Assembly (NCBI GenBank): GCA_028284145.1
Contig: JANQSH010000198.1
Location: 1-64,000, forward strand
Direction: 5' to 3'
DNA from: Planctomycetaceae bacterium
Lineage (GTDB): Bacteria > Planctomycetota > Planctomycetia > Planctomycetales > Planctomycetaceae
DNA: 64,000 nucleotides
In this document: positions 18,364 through 28,148 of the stretch, piece after piece
Numbering within the stretch: the stretch's first letter is position 1
How the letters are laid out: each line of letters begins with the position of its first letter
The notes under the pieces: generated by a model
What the model saw: only the letters and a program-made list of their open reading frames with translations
Databases searched by the model: none
What the model was told of the DNA's origin: nothing
Made by a program: the position numbers and the translations under genes

Positions 18364-19986
18364 ATGATTGAACAAATCGATTCATGTTTTCCTCAAAGTA
18401 AAAGACCGCTCGAAATGAACGCGGACAGAATTTCGACGCTATCCGTTCGACAGCGAATTCAGGCGATTTACGATCCGGAAGTTTTCCTTCAGGCAGGGAA
18501 TCAGATCGTAGCACTACTGTCTCAGCATTTTCGAGACGTTCAAGATGGTCGCGGGAATGTTTTGAACTGGAACGATCCCAAGGCAAATATCGCGATCGCG
18601 AAAGACTTTTTACGGATGGGAACTCAGCATCCAGCATCGATTCGTGAGAACGAGATGAATCTGGATGACTTGTCGGATCGTGTGAAGGACCTTGTCCAAA
18701 CTGTTTTGACGCGAGGACAGAATCTGCACCATCCGCGGTACCTTGGACATCAGGTGCCAGCGTCGATTCCGTTGGCAGGGCTGTTCGATGCGATCGGTTC
18801 GATCACCAATCAGGTGATGGCCATCTACGAAATGGGACCGTGGGCGACGTCTGTCGAGCAGGCATTCATCGAGACCCTGGGGCAGGAAATCGGTTTCGAA
18901 ATGGACCAGTTCGCGGGGCTTGTCACGCATGGCGGTTCACTGGCCAACTTGACAGCATTGTTGACAGCGCGGAATGTCGCGTTGAGCGATGTCTGGGAGG
19001 AAGGGCTTTCGGAAGCGAGAAAGGCTCCCGTGTTGCTGGTTCACGCAGACGCCCATTACAGCGTTTCCCGCGCGGCTGGAATTCTCGGTTTGGGAACCAG
19101 ACAGATATTGCGGGTTCCGTTAGATGAGCGACGCCGAATGGACCCCGATGAATTGGACCGCATGTTGACGGATTGCAAGGCGACTGGACGTCCGGTGATC
19201 TCCGTTGTGGCGGCTGCCTGTGCAACGCCGATCGGTGCGTTTGACATTTTGCCGGACATTGCTGGCATTTGCCGCAAACATGATGTCTGGATGCATGTCG
19301 ATGCGGCTCATGGCGGTGCGGCTTGTCTCAGCGAAAAATATGGCCATCTTGTGGAAGGGCTGCATCTTGCCGACAGCGTCGTACTGGATGGTCACAAAAT
19401 GATGTTCGCCCCTGCCTTGAATGCGTTTGTGTTTTATCGAAATCGGGAACATCGGTTCGAGGCATTCCGGCAGGATGCACCTTATCTGTTCGATCCATCC
19501 GCACCGGGTCTGTCAGAGCACGACAGCGGTATGAAGACAATCGAATGTACCAAGCGAGCTGCCGTGTTGGGGCTTTGGGCGACCTGGTCCCTGTTCGGTC
19601 GGCAGTTGTTTTCTGATCTCGTCGACGTGACGTTCGATCTGGGCCGCACCCTGTTCGAGAAACTGAACGCCGCCCCCGAATTTGAGTCGATACACGAGCC
19701 GCAGTGCAACATTGTCGTCTTTCGGTATCTGCCGAATGAAATTCGTGATCTTTCAGCCACGAAGCAGGGTGAGTTTCAGCTTGCTCTGAGACGTGAAGTG
19801 ATGCAATCGGGAGAATTCTACCTGGTCCCCTGCAAACTGGATGGAGAGGGAGCACTCAGGGTCACATTGATCAATCCGCTGACCACTCCCGACCATCTCG
19901 ACGAGTTATTGGAAACGCTCCGCCGGTTTGGGCGACGGCTGCTCGGTTCCGGGTTTTCATTTCGTGATGACACAGGTACTGATTGA
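18364..19986 (+). CDS. Group II PLP-dependent amino acid decarboxylase
   Basis: 540 aa from the ATG at 18364; the frame opens at a GTG at 18307, and another ATG lies at 18415. Family traits: THGGSLANLTAL near the PLP phosphate site, the HADAHYSVSRAAG segment with the ring-stacking His, HVDAAHGGA with the Asp contacting the pyridine nitrogen, and DGHKMMFAP with the Schiff-base Lys. It resembles diaminobutyrate/aspartate/aromatic-amino-acid decarboxylases; the substrate is undetermined. It is cytosolic, on the same strand as miaA. Confidence 0.87.
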   Translation: MIEQIDSCFPQSKRPLEMNADRISTLSVRQRIQAIYDPEVFLQAGNQIVALLSQHFRDVQDGRGNVLNWNDPKANIAIAKDFLRMGTQHPASIRENEMNLDDLSDRVKDLVQTVLTRGQNLHHPRYLGHQVPASIPLAGLFDAIGSITNQVMAIYEMGPWATSVEQAFIETLGQEIGFEMDQFAGLVTHGGSLANLTALLTARNVALSDVWEEGLSEARKAPVLLVHADAHYSVSRAAGILGLGTRQILRVPLDERRRMDPDELDRMLTDCKATGRPVISVVAAACATPIGAFDILPDIAGICRKHDVWMHVDAAHGGAACLSEKYGHLVEGLHLADSVVLDGHKMMFAPALNAFVFYRNREHRFEAFRQDAPYLFDPSAPGLSEHDSGMKTIECTKRAAVLGLWATWSLFGRQLFSDLVDVTFDLGRTLFEKLNAAPEFESIHEPQCNIVVFRYLPNEIRDLSATKQGEFQLALRREVMQSGEFYLVPCKLDGEGALRVTLINPLTTPDHLDELLETLRRFGRRLLGSGFSFRDDTGTD

Positions 19987-20147
19987 TGTGATCTCTCGAA
20001 ACTTGCAATAATCGTGTTTTTTTCGAGAATTTTGCACGGAATCGCAGTGAAATCGCCACTATTTTCAATGCCGAGTTCAATCCCGCGACTTCGTTTTCCA
20101 CGATCGAGTTGTCGAAATCTCTCGTGCAGCGTTCCGGCTGGAAGTCC

Positions 20148-20226
20148 GGGTTTGATGAAGTGACAAGGAGCGACAACGGAGCGGGTTATTTCAATCCGTA
20201 CTCCAAAACAAAGCCTCGACAAGGCA
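20148..20226 (+). repeat. Dispersed repeat R2, copy B
   Basis: Core GACAAGGAGCGACAACGGAG followed by GCGGGTTATTTCAATCCG and GCCTCGACAAGGC. Both hairpins are present with one or two mismatches compared with copy A. It lies 29 bp before the start of the following gene, so it would be in that gene's leader. No R1 is attached here. Confidence 0.7.
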
Positions 20227-20254
20227 CTTGCTTATTCCCACGTAAAGGTGGACC

Positions 20255-22639
20255 ATGCGACTTACATTGCGAACCATGTTGGCGTACCTGGACGATATTC
20301 TCGAACCATCACAGGCAAAGGAAATCGGGCGGAAGATCAATGAAAGCGGCTACGCGCAAACACTCGTTGCACGTATTCGGGATGCCATGCGCCGCCGGCG
20401 TTTGACGGCACCAGAAGTAAGGGGGCCGAAATCGGGACTCGACCCAAATACGATATCGGAATATCTGGACAACACACTTGCGCCGGAAAGTGTGGCGGAT
20501 GTCGAAAAAGTCTGCCTCGAATCGGACATCAACCTCGCCGAGGTCGCGGCCAGCCATCAGATTCTGACGCTCGTTCTGGGTGAGCCGGTTGATGTTCCAA
20601 TCCGTTCCCGAGAGCGGATGTACGCGTTAGGACCGGTCTCCCGATCTGCCCGTGCGGAACTTGTTCCCCCCGGAACAACGAAACCAACGGAGACAAGGCC
20701 GGCACGCGATGATGAACGTCTGGAATCGGTCGAGATACCCGAGTATCTTCGTTCACAGAATTCCTGGAAGAAGTTCCTGCCGTACATTGTTGTTGTCTGT
20801 CTTATTTTTGCGTGGGTGGGTGTGCTGTTCATCAATCATCGCGGCTGGCTCTCGGACGAACCGGAAAACCCCACCGGCAACAATCAATCCACCGTGAATC
20901 TCGGGCAACCTGCGGACAACCTGAAAAACCCACCCGGTGATCAACGCATCGCCACAAATCAGAATCCGATCGACAAGAACAGATTGTCACCCGGACCTGG
21001 TGAACAAACGGAAGCAAATGGTGCCATTCGTAATGATGGTAATCCGGACGGTCGAAACACAAGTGGCGATTTGAGTCTGCCGAGGTTCAACGAAACGGAA
21101 AATGGAACGAATCCGCCACCGGGACCAAACGAATTGGCCACAACGAATGGTCCTTCCGAAACTGGCCCAACGGCAATCCCGAAGGATGGAAGCGAGCCCC
21201 CCCCTGCAGAGGTTGGTAGTGGACCTTCAGAATCGCCTGTCGACGTTATCCCTGCTAAACCGGCCCCGACGGTTCGATACTCTTCCACCGATGGTATCTT
21301 TCTGCAGTGGGACAGCAATCGGAGCGGATGGTATTTACTTCCCAGACAATCGGCCCTGCAGCAGGATCTGGTCGTGGCGTCGCCCGAACCCTTTTCGGCA
21401 GAGTTGACACTTCAAGGCGAGGCGAGTCAGATTGAAGTTCAGGGGGGATCAATCGTCAGTCTGGCGGGACCGTCCGAAGCAGCGCCGATTGGCATGCGAA
21501 TTCAGCGCGGGCGTTTGATTCTCAGTCGAAATCCTGTGACCATTCCATCCGCGCCAGATACCGATTCCACCTCTGACGGTGCGACACCTCCTGAAAGCCC
21601 CGGGCCTCCAGAGCTATCCACTTCTGGTGGACTGGAATCGCCTGCTATTGACCCTGCAGGTAGCGAAACAACCGGTGGTACCCCAACTGGTACGCCCCCA
21701 GCAGGCAGCAACTCCAGCGAGGTCGATATTACGAATACTGACACTACAACGGCTGACACCGATAGTATCCGCTTGTCGATCCAGGCGGGGGCGCGCGTCT
21801 GGCGAGTTGAGTTGTTAACACCTGGAACCGTTTGCGGATTGGAAATAGTGCCTTTGTTGCCGGAACGTCCTGATCAGTTATTTGGTCCCGATAGTTTTCT
21901 CGGCAGCCTGACGGTCGTGGAAGGGGTGGTTCGCTTCAATGATGGTCAGGGGCGCGTTTACACGATTCCGAAAAATCAACGGCTTTCCGTGACACCTGTC
22001 GATCTCGATAAAGCAGCCATGTCTGATATGGTGCCGATGACGGCAGTCGATACTGTTCCCCTGTGGCTTGATCCGGACACACCCGTACGTTCAAGTCTCG
22101 TCCGAAGTTCGGCCACTCTTTTCGAGAAAGAGTTTGAGATCGGTCGGCCAGTCTCGGAGAGTTTGTTGCCGATAGTGACTCACCTGAATCCCCGCATTTC
22201 GGAATTGTCGGTGAAGTGTCTTGGCCTCACAGGAGATTATGTCTCACTGATGGCCTCGTTAAAGCGTGCGCCGCATGAGGAATCTCGCGAGGCAGCGATG
22301 CAGGGTTTACGGGTCTGGCTGCCCCGCGATGCCGGAAATGTCGCCAGATTGAGAAAAGAAGTGGAACGGGTCTATCCGGAACAGGATGTAAACGCTGTGA
22401 TTCGATTGCTGTGGGGGTTCAATTTTGCTGACGCTGTCGACCCGATTCAGTCGCGTCAACTGGTTGCCTGGCTGGATCATCCTGAAGTCTCTGTTCGACA
22501 GATGGCATTTCATTACATTGTCAAATTAACGGGACGCCGCCACGATTATCTGCCGCACGACACGCTGGAGAAGCGGAGTCTGGCAGTCAAACGCTGGCGA
22601 GAACATCTGGACCGTGAGGGAGCACTGTTGAGACCCTGA
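20255..22639 (+). CDS. One-TM envelope protein, planctomycete type, unknown function
   Basis: 794 aa with a strong AAAGGTGG site before the ATG. Residues 1-110 contain two short helical units (MLAYLDDILEP and ISEYLDNTLAP) that look like the anti-sigma/zinc-finger-like N termini common in planctomycetes but without Cys/His ligands. A single TM helix lies at about residues 172-192, so the N terminus is probably cytosolic. A Pro/Asn/Gly-rich linker (about 200-340) follows, then a beta-rich FHA/FecR-like part, a second Pro/Thr-rich linker, and a C-terminal helical repeat domain. Its TGA overlaps the ATG of mqnP. A signalling or envelope-sensing role is inference. Confidence 0.78.
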   Translation: MRLTLRTMLAYLDDILEPSQAKEIGRKINESGYAQTLVARIRDAMRRRRLTAPEVRGPKSGLDPNTISEYLDNTLAPESVADVEKVCLESDINLAEVAASHQILTLVLGEPVDVPIRSRERMYALGPVSRSARAELVPPGTTKPTETRPARDDERLESVEIPEYLRSQNSWKKFLPYIVVVCLIFAWVGVLFINHRGWLSDEPENPTGNNQSTVNLGQPADNLKNPPGDQRIATNQNPIDKNRLSPGPGEQTEANGAIRNDGNPDGRNTSGDLSLPRFNETENGTNPPPGPNELATTNGPSETGPTAIPKDGSEPPPAEVGSGPSESPVDVIPAKPAPTVRYSSTDGIFLQWDSNRSGWYLLPRQSALQQDLVVASPEPFSAELTLQGEASQIEVQGGSIVSLAGPSEAAPIGMRIQRGRLILSRNPVTIPSAPDTDSTSDGATPPESPGPPELSTSGGLESPAIDPAGSETTGGTPTGTPPAGSNSSEVDITNTDTTTADTDSIRLSIQAGARVWRVELLTPGTVCGLEIVPLLPERPDQLFGPDSFLGSLTVVEGVVRFNDGQGRVYTIPKNQRLSVTPVDLDKAAMSDMVPMTAVDTVPLWLDPDTPVRSSLVRSSATLFEKEFEIGRPVSESLLPIVTHLNPRISELSVKCLGLTGDYVSLMASLKRAPHEESREAAMQGLRVWLPRDAGNVARLRKEVERVYPEQDVNAVIRLLWGFNFADAVDPIQSRQLVAWLDHPEVSVRQMAFHYIVKLTGRRHDYLPHDTLEKRSLAVKRWREHLDREGALLRP

Positions 22640-23544
22640 TGGATACGTTAAGGAGTAACTTTGCGGGAAAAATGTGGCACCGCGTACGATTGTTTCTGGA
22701 ATTGATTCGTTTCAGTCACACGGTGTTCGCATTGCCATTTGCGATTCTCGCAGCACTTTTGGCATGGCAGAAGACACCCTTTCAATGGCAACATGGTCTG
22801 GGCATTTTGCTGTGCATGATCTTTGCCCGTAGCGCGGCGATGGCGTTTAATCGGCTGGCAGACCGCACGATCGATGCAACAAATCCACGAACCGCCAGTC
22901 GTCATCTTCCATCCGGTCTGCTCAGCACCACTGCCGTCGGCAGCTTTATTGTGCTTTGTTCGCTGGGCTTTGTCACTTCGACACTCCTGTTTCTGCCAAA
23001 TCGCTGGCCTATGTATCTGGCGGTGCCGGTGCTGGCGATTTTGCTCGTCTATTCCTACATGAAGCGGGTAACCGTCTGGTGTCATTACTGGCTGGCGCTG
23101 GCGTTGATGATTTCGCCAGTCGCTGCATGGATTGCCATTCGGGGAATGGTTGAACCACCACCGTTATTGCTGGCGGGTGTGATCTTTTTCTGGGTCGGCG
23201 GGTTTGACATCATTTACGCTTGTCAGGACATCGAGTTCGATAAACAAGCCGGGCTGTTCAGCGTGCCAACGTGGTTGGGCATCGGTGGCGCTCTCAAGCT
23301 CGCCTTTGTCAGCCACCTGATCACCATCGTATTCCTGTTCGCGTTCTGGTGGTATACGGGGTTGAGCTACGTGTTTCTCGTTGGTGTTGTGTTGGTTGCC
23401 GGCTTGTTGCTGTACGAACATCGGCTCGTCCATCCCGATAACCTGTCGCGTGTGAATGTCGCGTTTTTCAATGTGAATGCGGTCATCAGCATCGGGCTTC
23501 TCGCATTCGCGGTGGTGGATCTGCTGATTATGGGCATGAGCTGA
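22639..23544 (+). CDS. mqnP: UbiA-type prenyltransferase, futalosine menaquinone pathway
   Basis: 301 aa integral membrane protein with about eight to nine TM segments. The two Asp-rich prenyl-diphosphate/Mg motifs are visible: NRLADRTIDATNPRTASR (first) and YACQDIEFDKQAG (second). The form of the first motif fits the 4-hydroxybenzoate-polyprenyltransferase-like enzyme of the futalosine pathway. It would prenylate the aromatic precursor of menaquinone in the membrane. The start overlaps the preceding stop (TGATG), suggesting translational coupling, and mqnE follows 251 bp downstream. Confidence 0.88.
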   Translation: MDTLRSNFAGKMWHRVRLFLELIRFSHTVFALPFAILAALLAWQKTPFQWQHGLGILLCMIFARSAAMAFNRLADRTIDATNPRTASRHLPSGLLSTTAVGSFIVLCSLGFVTSTLLFLPNRWPMYLAVPVLAILLVYSYMKRVTVWCHYWLALALMISPVAAWIAIRGMVEPPPLLLAGVIFFWVGGFDIIYACQDIEFDKQAGLFSVPTWLGIGGALKLAFVSHLITIVFLFAFWWYTGLSYVFLVGVVLVAGLLLYEHRLVHPDNLSRVNVAFFNVNAVISIGLLAFAVVDLLIMGMS

Positions 23545-23795
23545 TGACACGCGGACGACCGAAGCGAAAGGTGGACGTTCCATTTTCCGCCGTTTGAATC
23601 CGATCAGCCGTCTGTCGCTGACCTGTCATCGTCGCCCTCTTCCGCTACAATGCACCACCAGGATTGAAAATTCCACAATATCGGTGAAAACGATGAGTGA
23701 CAAACTCGACAGATGTGAAGTTTGCTGGTGTTTTGCGGTTCATCTCACCGGGATATGTGATCTTTCCAAATCAACTGCAGACCTGAGTAGCGAAC

Positions 23796-24920
<1,125 letters not shown>

Positions 24921-24957
24921 ACGACGAATACCAGATGGTGTAAGCCGGGAAAAAACA

Positions 24958-25383
24958 ATGACAGCGACAACATCAAGTATCAAAGTGAAGACAATCGATC
25001 ACGTGACGATTGTCGTCAAGGATCTCGAAGCGAGTCGGCGGTTTTACGTCGATTTGCTGGGGATGGAACAGGTCGAACGTCCCGGTTTTTCGTTTGATGG
25101 CCGTTGGTTTCAGGCTGGTGATACGCAAATTCATCTGATTCTGCAGCATGAAGCTTCCGGTCCGGCAGGGCAGTCTGTCGCGGACGATTCAGTGAAGACA
25201 CGCACGCACCATTTTGCGTTCATTGTCGACGACGCCGTCGCTGCAGCAGAACGCGCCCGGGAAATGAATGTGCCGATTGTCTCGGAGCCGAAACAACGTC
25301 CCGATGGTGCTGTCCAGACGTTTTTATGTGATCCCGATGGCTACATTGTTGAACTCTGCATGCTGCCCAGGTCGTCTTCCTGA
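24958..25383 (+). CDS. VOC family (glyoxalase/bleomycin-resistance fold) protein
   Basis: 141 aa from the ATG at 24958, preceded by a GGGA site; the upstream extension overlaps the end of mqnE and is rejected. The fold signature IDHVTIVVKDLEASRRFYVDLLGM, a His-containing middle strand (HHFAFIVDD) and the terminal DPDGYIVELC with its Glu metal ligand are visible. These proteins bind a divalent metal and include dioxygenases, lyases and isomerases; the reaction here is unknown. It starts 37 bp after mqnE and may be cotranscribed. Confidence 0.88.
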   Translation: MTATTSSIKVKTIDHVTIVVKDLEASRRFYVDLLGMEQVERPGFSFDGRWFQAGDTQIHLILQHEASGPAGQSVADDSVKTRTHHFAFIVDDAVAAAERAREMNVPIVSEPKQRPDGAVQTFLCDPDGYIVELCMLPRSSS

Positions 25384-25405
25384 CGGCAATCCTCCAGAAT
25401 ACCTG

Positions 25406-25510
25406 CTAGAGAAGCGTATACGCTCTTCTGTGGCGCGAAAATCGTCTCCTGGCCCGCAAACGCAGACTCCCACGGGTGAGAACCGCCACATCAAAAAGTA
25501 AACTGCTCTG
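25406..25510 (+). repeat. Dispersed repeat R1, copy 4
   Basis: Left end CTAGAGAAGCGTATACGCTC with the hairpin shifted to AGCG-TAT-ACGCT, right end AAAAAGTAAACTGCTCTG. It starts 22 bp after the VOC stop codon and is more diverged in the middle than the other copies. Confidence 0.75.
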
Positions 25511-25868
25511 AAAATACTGTGTTTTGCTGTTGGCGAAAGTTCCAGATGAATCAGTTTGGCAGGAGAAAGCGGCAAACTGACAGAGATTTGGCTTGAAGGC
25601 TTGAGTTTTGCTGAAAAACCCGTAATGGTGTCAAATTCTCTTTGTATTTTGGTTTTGGGTGGTTCTATGAGTCATTGCAAGATTTCGGGCCGCGATCTTG
25701 CAGGAAATCGATTCCCCACACGCATTAGAGCGTATTACGTTCTTCTGTGCCGCGATGGACGTCGTTTGGACAACAAACAGAGACCCCCAGGAGCCAGAGG
25801 CGTCACACCAAATGGTAAACTGCGATATTCCATTCTGAATCAATCGAACGCACGGATCGAGTTGTCAA
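25511..25868 (+). repeat. Intergenic stretch containing R1 copy 5 (25725-25827)
   Basis: The only recognisable content is R1 copy 5, starting TTAGAGCGTATTACGTTCT (one G-T wobble in the stem) and ending AAATGGTAAACTGCGATA. The region between copies 4 and 5 has no gene that I can support. Two R1 copies in direct orientation within 430 bp is the densest spacing in the window. Confidence 0.8.
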
Positions 25869-26051
25869 ATGGTCTCGAAGTACATGATCTTTGCATCCTG
25901 GTTTGTGGCTGCTCTGGTAGCAGTTGCGGCTGTGGCCGACTTCTTCGTCGGAATTCCATTCGCAAATCAGAAGGTGGTTGATGTGCTGTTCATTCTTAGC
26001 GCAGCACTCGTCATTTATATGGGATTCAATGCGTTCAAAGATCTGAGCTGA
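25869..26051 (+). CDS. Small hydrophobic membrane protein
   Basis: 60 aa with two predicted TM helices (about residues 5-25 and 36-54) separated by a short Asp/Gly-containing loop. There is no obvious Shine-Dalgarno. Codon use and the clean hydrophobic pattern support a real gene. The function is unknown. It converges with the topoisomerase B gene with a 27 bp gap. Confidence 0.6.
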   Translation: MVSKYMIFASWFVAALVAVAAVADFFVGIPFANQKVVDVLFILSAALVIYMGFNAFKDLS

Positions 26052-26078
26052 CCCGTCTTCAAGACGTGATGTTCGCGT

Positions 26079-28070
26079 TTACAGATCGACGTCGTCGACG
26101 AAGCTCGCTTCTTCCATAATCACCCGGTAACGCTCGGATGCATCTTTTCCCAACAGCTGCTGGAATGTCGTATCCGCTTCGAGTTGGCTTTCCAGATCGA
26201 CCCTTAACAGCACCCGGCGGTTAGGATCGAGCGTCGTTTCTTTCAATTGGTCGGCATCCATCTCGCCCAATCCCTTAAACCGAATGATTTCCGGTTTACG
26301 ATTTGCTGCCAGCGACGCAATGATCTCCTCTTTGTGGATGTCGTCCTGCGCGTAATGGCTTTCTTTGCCGACGACGACCTTGTACAGCGGAGGCTGGGCG
26401 ATAAACAGCCTTCCCTGTCGAATTAACTCCGGCATGTGGCGGAAGAAAAACGCCAGCAGCAATGTTGTGATATGGTAACCATCGCTGTCGGCGTCCATCA
26501 GCAGAATGATCCGATCGTATCGCAAACGACGGATGTCGAAGCGGTCACCGATACCTGTTCCGAGTGTTTCGACCAACGAGGTGATTTCCTGATTCGCCAG
26601 AATCCTGGCCAACCCCAGCGATTCGGTATTCAGAATTTTTCCGCGCAATGGAAGCACGGCTTGCGTTTTGCTGTTTCGTCCACGTACCGCCGTGCCGCCG
26701 GCAGACTGTCCTTCGACAATGAACAATTCCGATTCACCCGGTTTGTTGCTGCGACAATCGACCAGTTTTCCCGGAAGGTTCGACTTTCGGTTTCCCGGCG
26801 ATTTGCGGCGGACTTCACTCACGGCTGCGCGGCTTGCCATCCGGGCGCGGGCAGCCAGCACGATCCTGCCGATGACGGCATCCGCAATCGAAGGGTTGTT
26901 ATTCAACCAGGTTTCCAGCGCCGGCCTGACCAGTCCTTCGACCGCAGAATTCATCTCCGGATTATTCAACTTTTCTTTTGTCTGGCCCTGAAACATCGGG
27001 TCGGCCAGAAAAACCGACAGGATTCCCACGCACCCTTCACGGATGTCATCGGTGGTGATTGTCACACCTTTTTGCTTGATGTTGTGCACGTCCATGTAAT
27101 TCTTGACCGCCTTGGCAATGCCAGAGCGGAATCCACTTTCATGCGTGCCGCCGGCATGCGTCCGTATCCCGTTAACGTAACTCCGAATATGTTCGTCGGT
27201 CGCTTCGCTCCAGCGGAGGACTAATTCGATTCGGGAAGCGCCGTCTTCACGGTCGGTAGCGAAAATCTGCTCATGAATCGGTGTTTTGCGATCGTCTCGC
27301 GTCAATTTTTCCAGATAAGCCGCAATGCCGTCCGGATGAGACAATTCGTGCGTTTCTCCCTTCACCTGATCATGAAATGTGATTTTCAGCCCACCGTGGA
27401 TGTAGGAAATATCCTCCAGATGCTGAATGATGGCGTCGGCATTGAAGTGCACACGACGGAAGATGCTATCATCGGGCCGAAAAAAGATTTCCGTTCCGTG
27501 TCCTTGAAATCGCTTCACCTTTTTTACCGGAGTCGTTGGCTTGCCCCGTTTATACCGCTGAACCCATTCGTGCCCATCACGATGAACCGTCACACAAACT
27601 TCCGAAGACAGAGCATTCACCACCGACGCACCCACGCCGTGCAGACCACCACTACGGGCATAGTTCTTGTTGGAGAATTTGCCGCCGGCATGCAGGGTTG
27701 TCATCACGACTTCAAGCGTTGATTTTTTCGCCTTGCTGTGCCGATCGACCGGAATGCCACGCCCGTAATCACGGACCGTCATCGAGCAGCCGTCCTTGTG
27801 CAGTGTCACGGTGATACGATCATTCTCTCCCGCGAGGAACTCATCGACGCTGTTGTCGACAATCTCCCAGATCAAATGATGCAGGCCACGGTTATCGACG
27901 CCACCGATATACATGGAAGGTCGCTGTCGAACCGGTTCCAGGCCTTCGAGAATCTCAATGTCGTCACCGACATAATCTCGCTTTACCCGCTTCGTCGCCA
28001 CAGACGTCTTGCCGTTTGATTTGCGGGTTGACCTGGTTGCTGTCTTGCGTTTTTTCGATGCTGTTGCCAT
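26079..28070 (-). CDS. Type II topoisomerase subunit B (ParE/GyrB-like)
   Basis: 663 aa. After a Lys/Arg/Ser/Thr-rich tail of about 30 residues come the GHKL ATPase elements EIVDNSVDEFLAG, DYGRGIPVD and GGLHGVGASVVNALS, the transducer, and the Toprim domain with EGQSAGGTAV, PLRGKILNTE and the metal-binding DADSDGYH. The length excludes the proteobacterial GyrB insert. The subunit drives ATP-dependent strand passage with the A subunit encoded 78 bp upstream. Whether the pair acts as gyrase or topoisomerase IV is not settled by the B subunit. Confidence 0.93.
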   Translation of the reverse strand: MATASKKRKTATRSTRKSNGKTSVATKRVKRDYVGDDIEILEGLEPVRQRPSMYIGGVDNRGLHHLIWEIVDNSVDEFLAGENDRITVTLHKDGCSMTVRDYGRGIPVDRHSKAKKSTLEVVMTTLHAGGKFSNKNYARSGGLHGVGASVVNALSSEVCVTVHRDGHEWVQRYKRGKPTTPVKKVKRFQGHGTEIFFRPDDSIFRRVHFNADAIIQHLEDISYIHGGLKITFHDQVKGETHELSHPDGIAAYLEKLTRDDRKTPIHEQIFATDREDGASRIELVLRWSEATDEHIRSYVNGIRTHAGGTHESGFRSGIAKAVKNYMDVHNIKQKGVTITTDDIREGCVGILSVFLADPMFQGQTKEKLNNPEMNSAVEGLVRPALETWLNNNPSIADAVIGRIVLAARARMASRAAVSEVRRKSPGNRKSNLPGKLVDCRSNKPGESELFIVEGQSAGGTAVRGRNSKTQAVLPLRGKILNTESLGLARILANQEITSLVETLGTGIGDRFDIRRLRYDRIILLMDADSDGYHITTLLLAFFFRHMPELIRQGRLFIAQPPLYKVVVGKESHYAQDDIHKEEIIASLAANRKPEIIRFKGLGEMDADQLKETTLDPNRRVLLRVDLESQLEADTTFQQLLGKDASERYRVIMEEASFVDDVDL

Positions 28071-28148
28071 AAGGCGTCCATTTTCCTCGACGACATCAAA
28101 TCAGAATTGATCAATTGCCCGGAGCAAATCGCCGTTGGGCGATCTGCA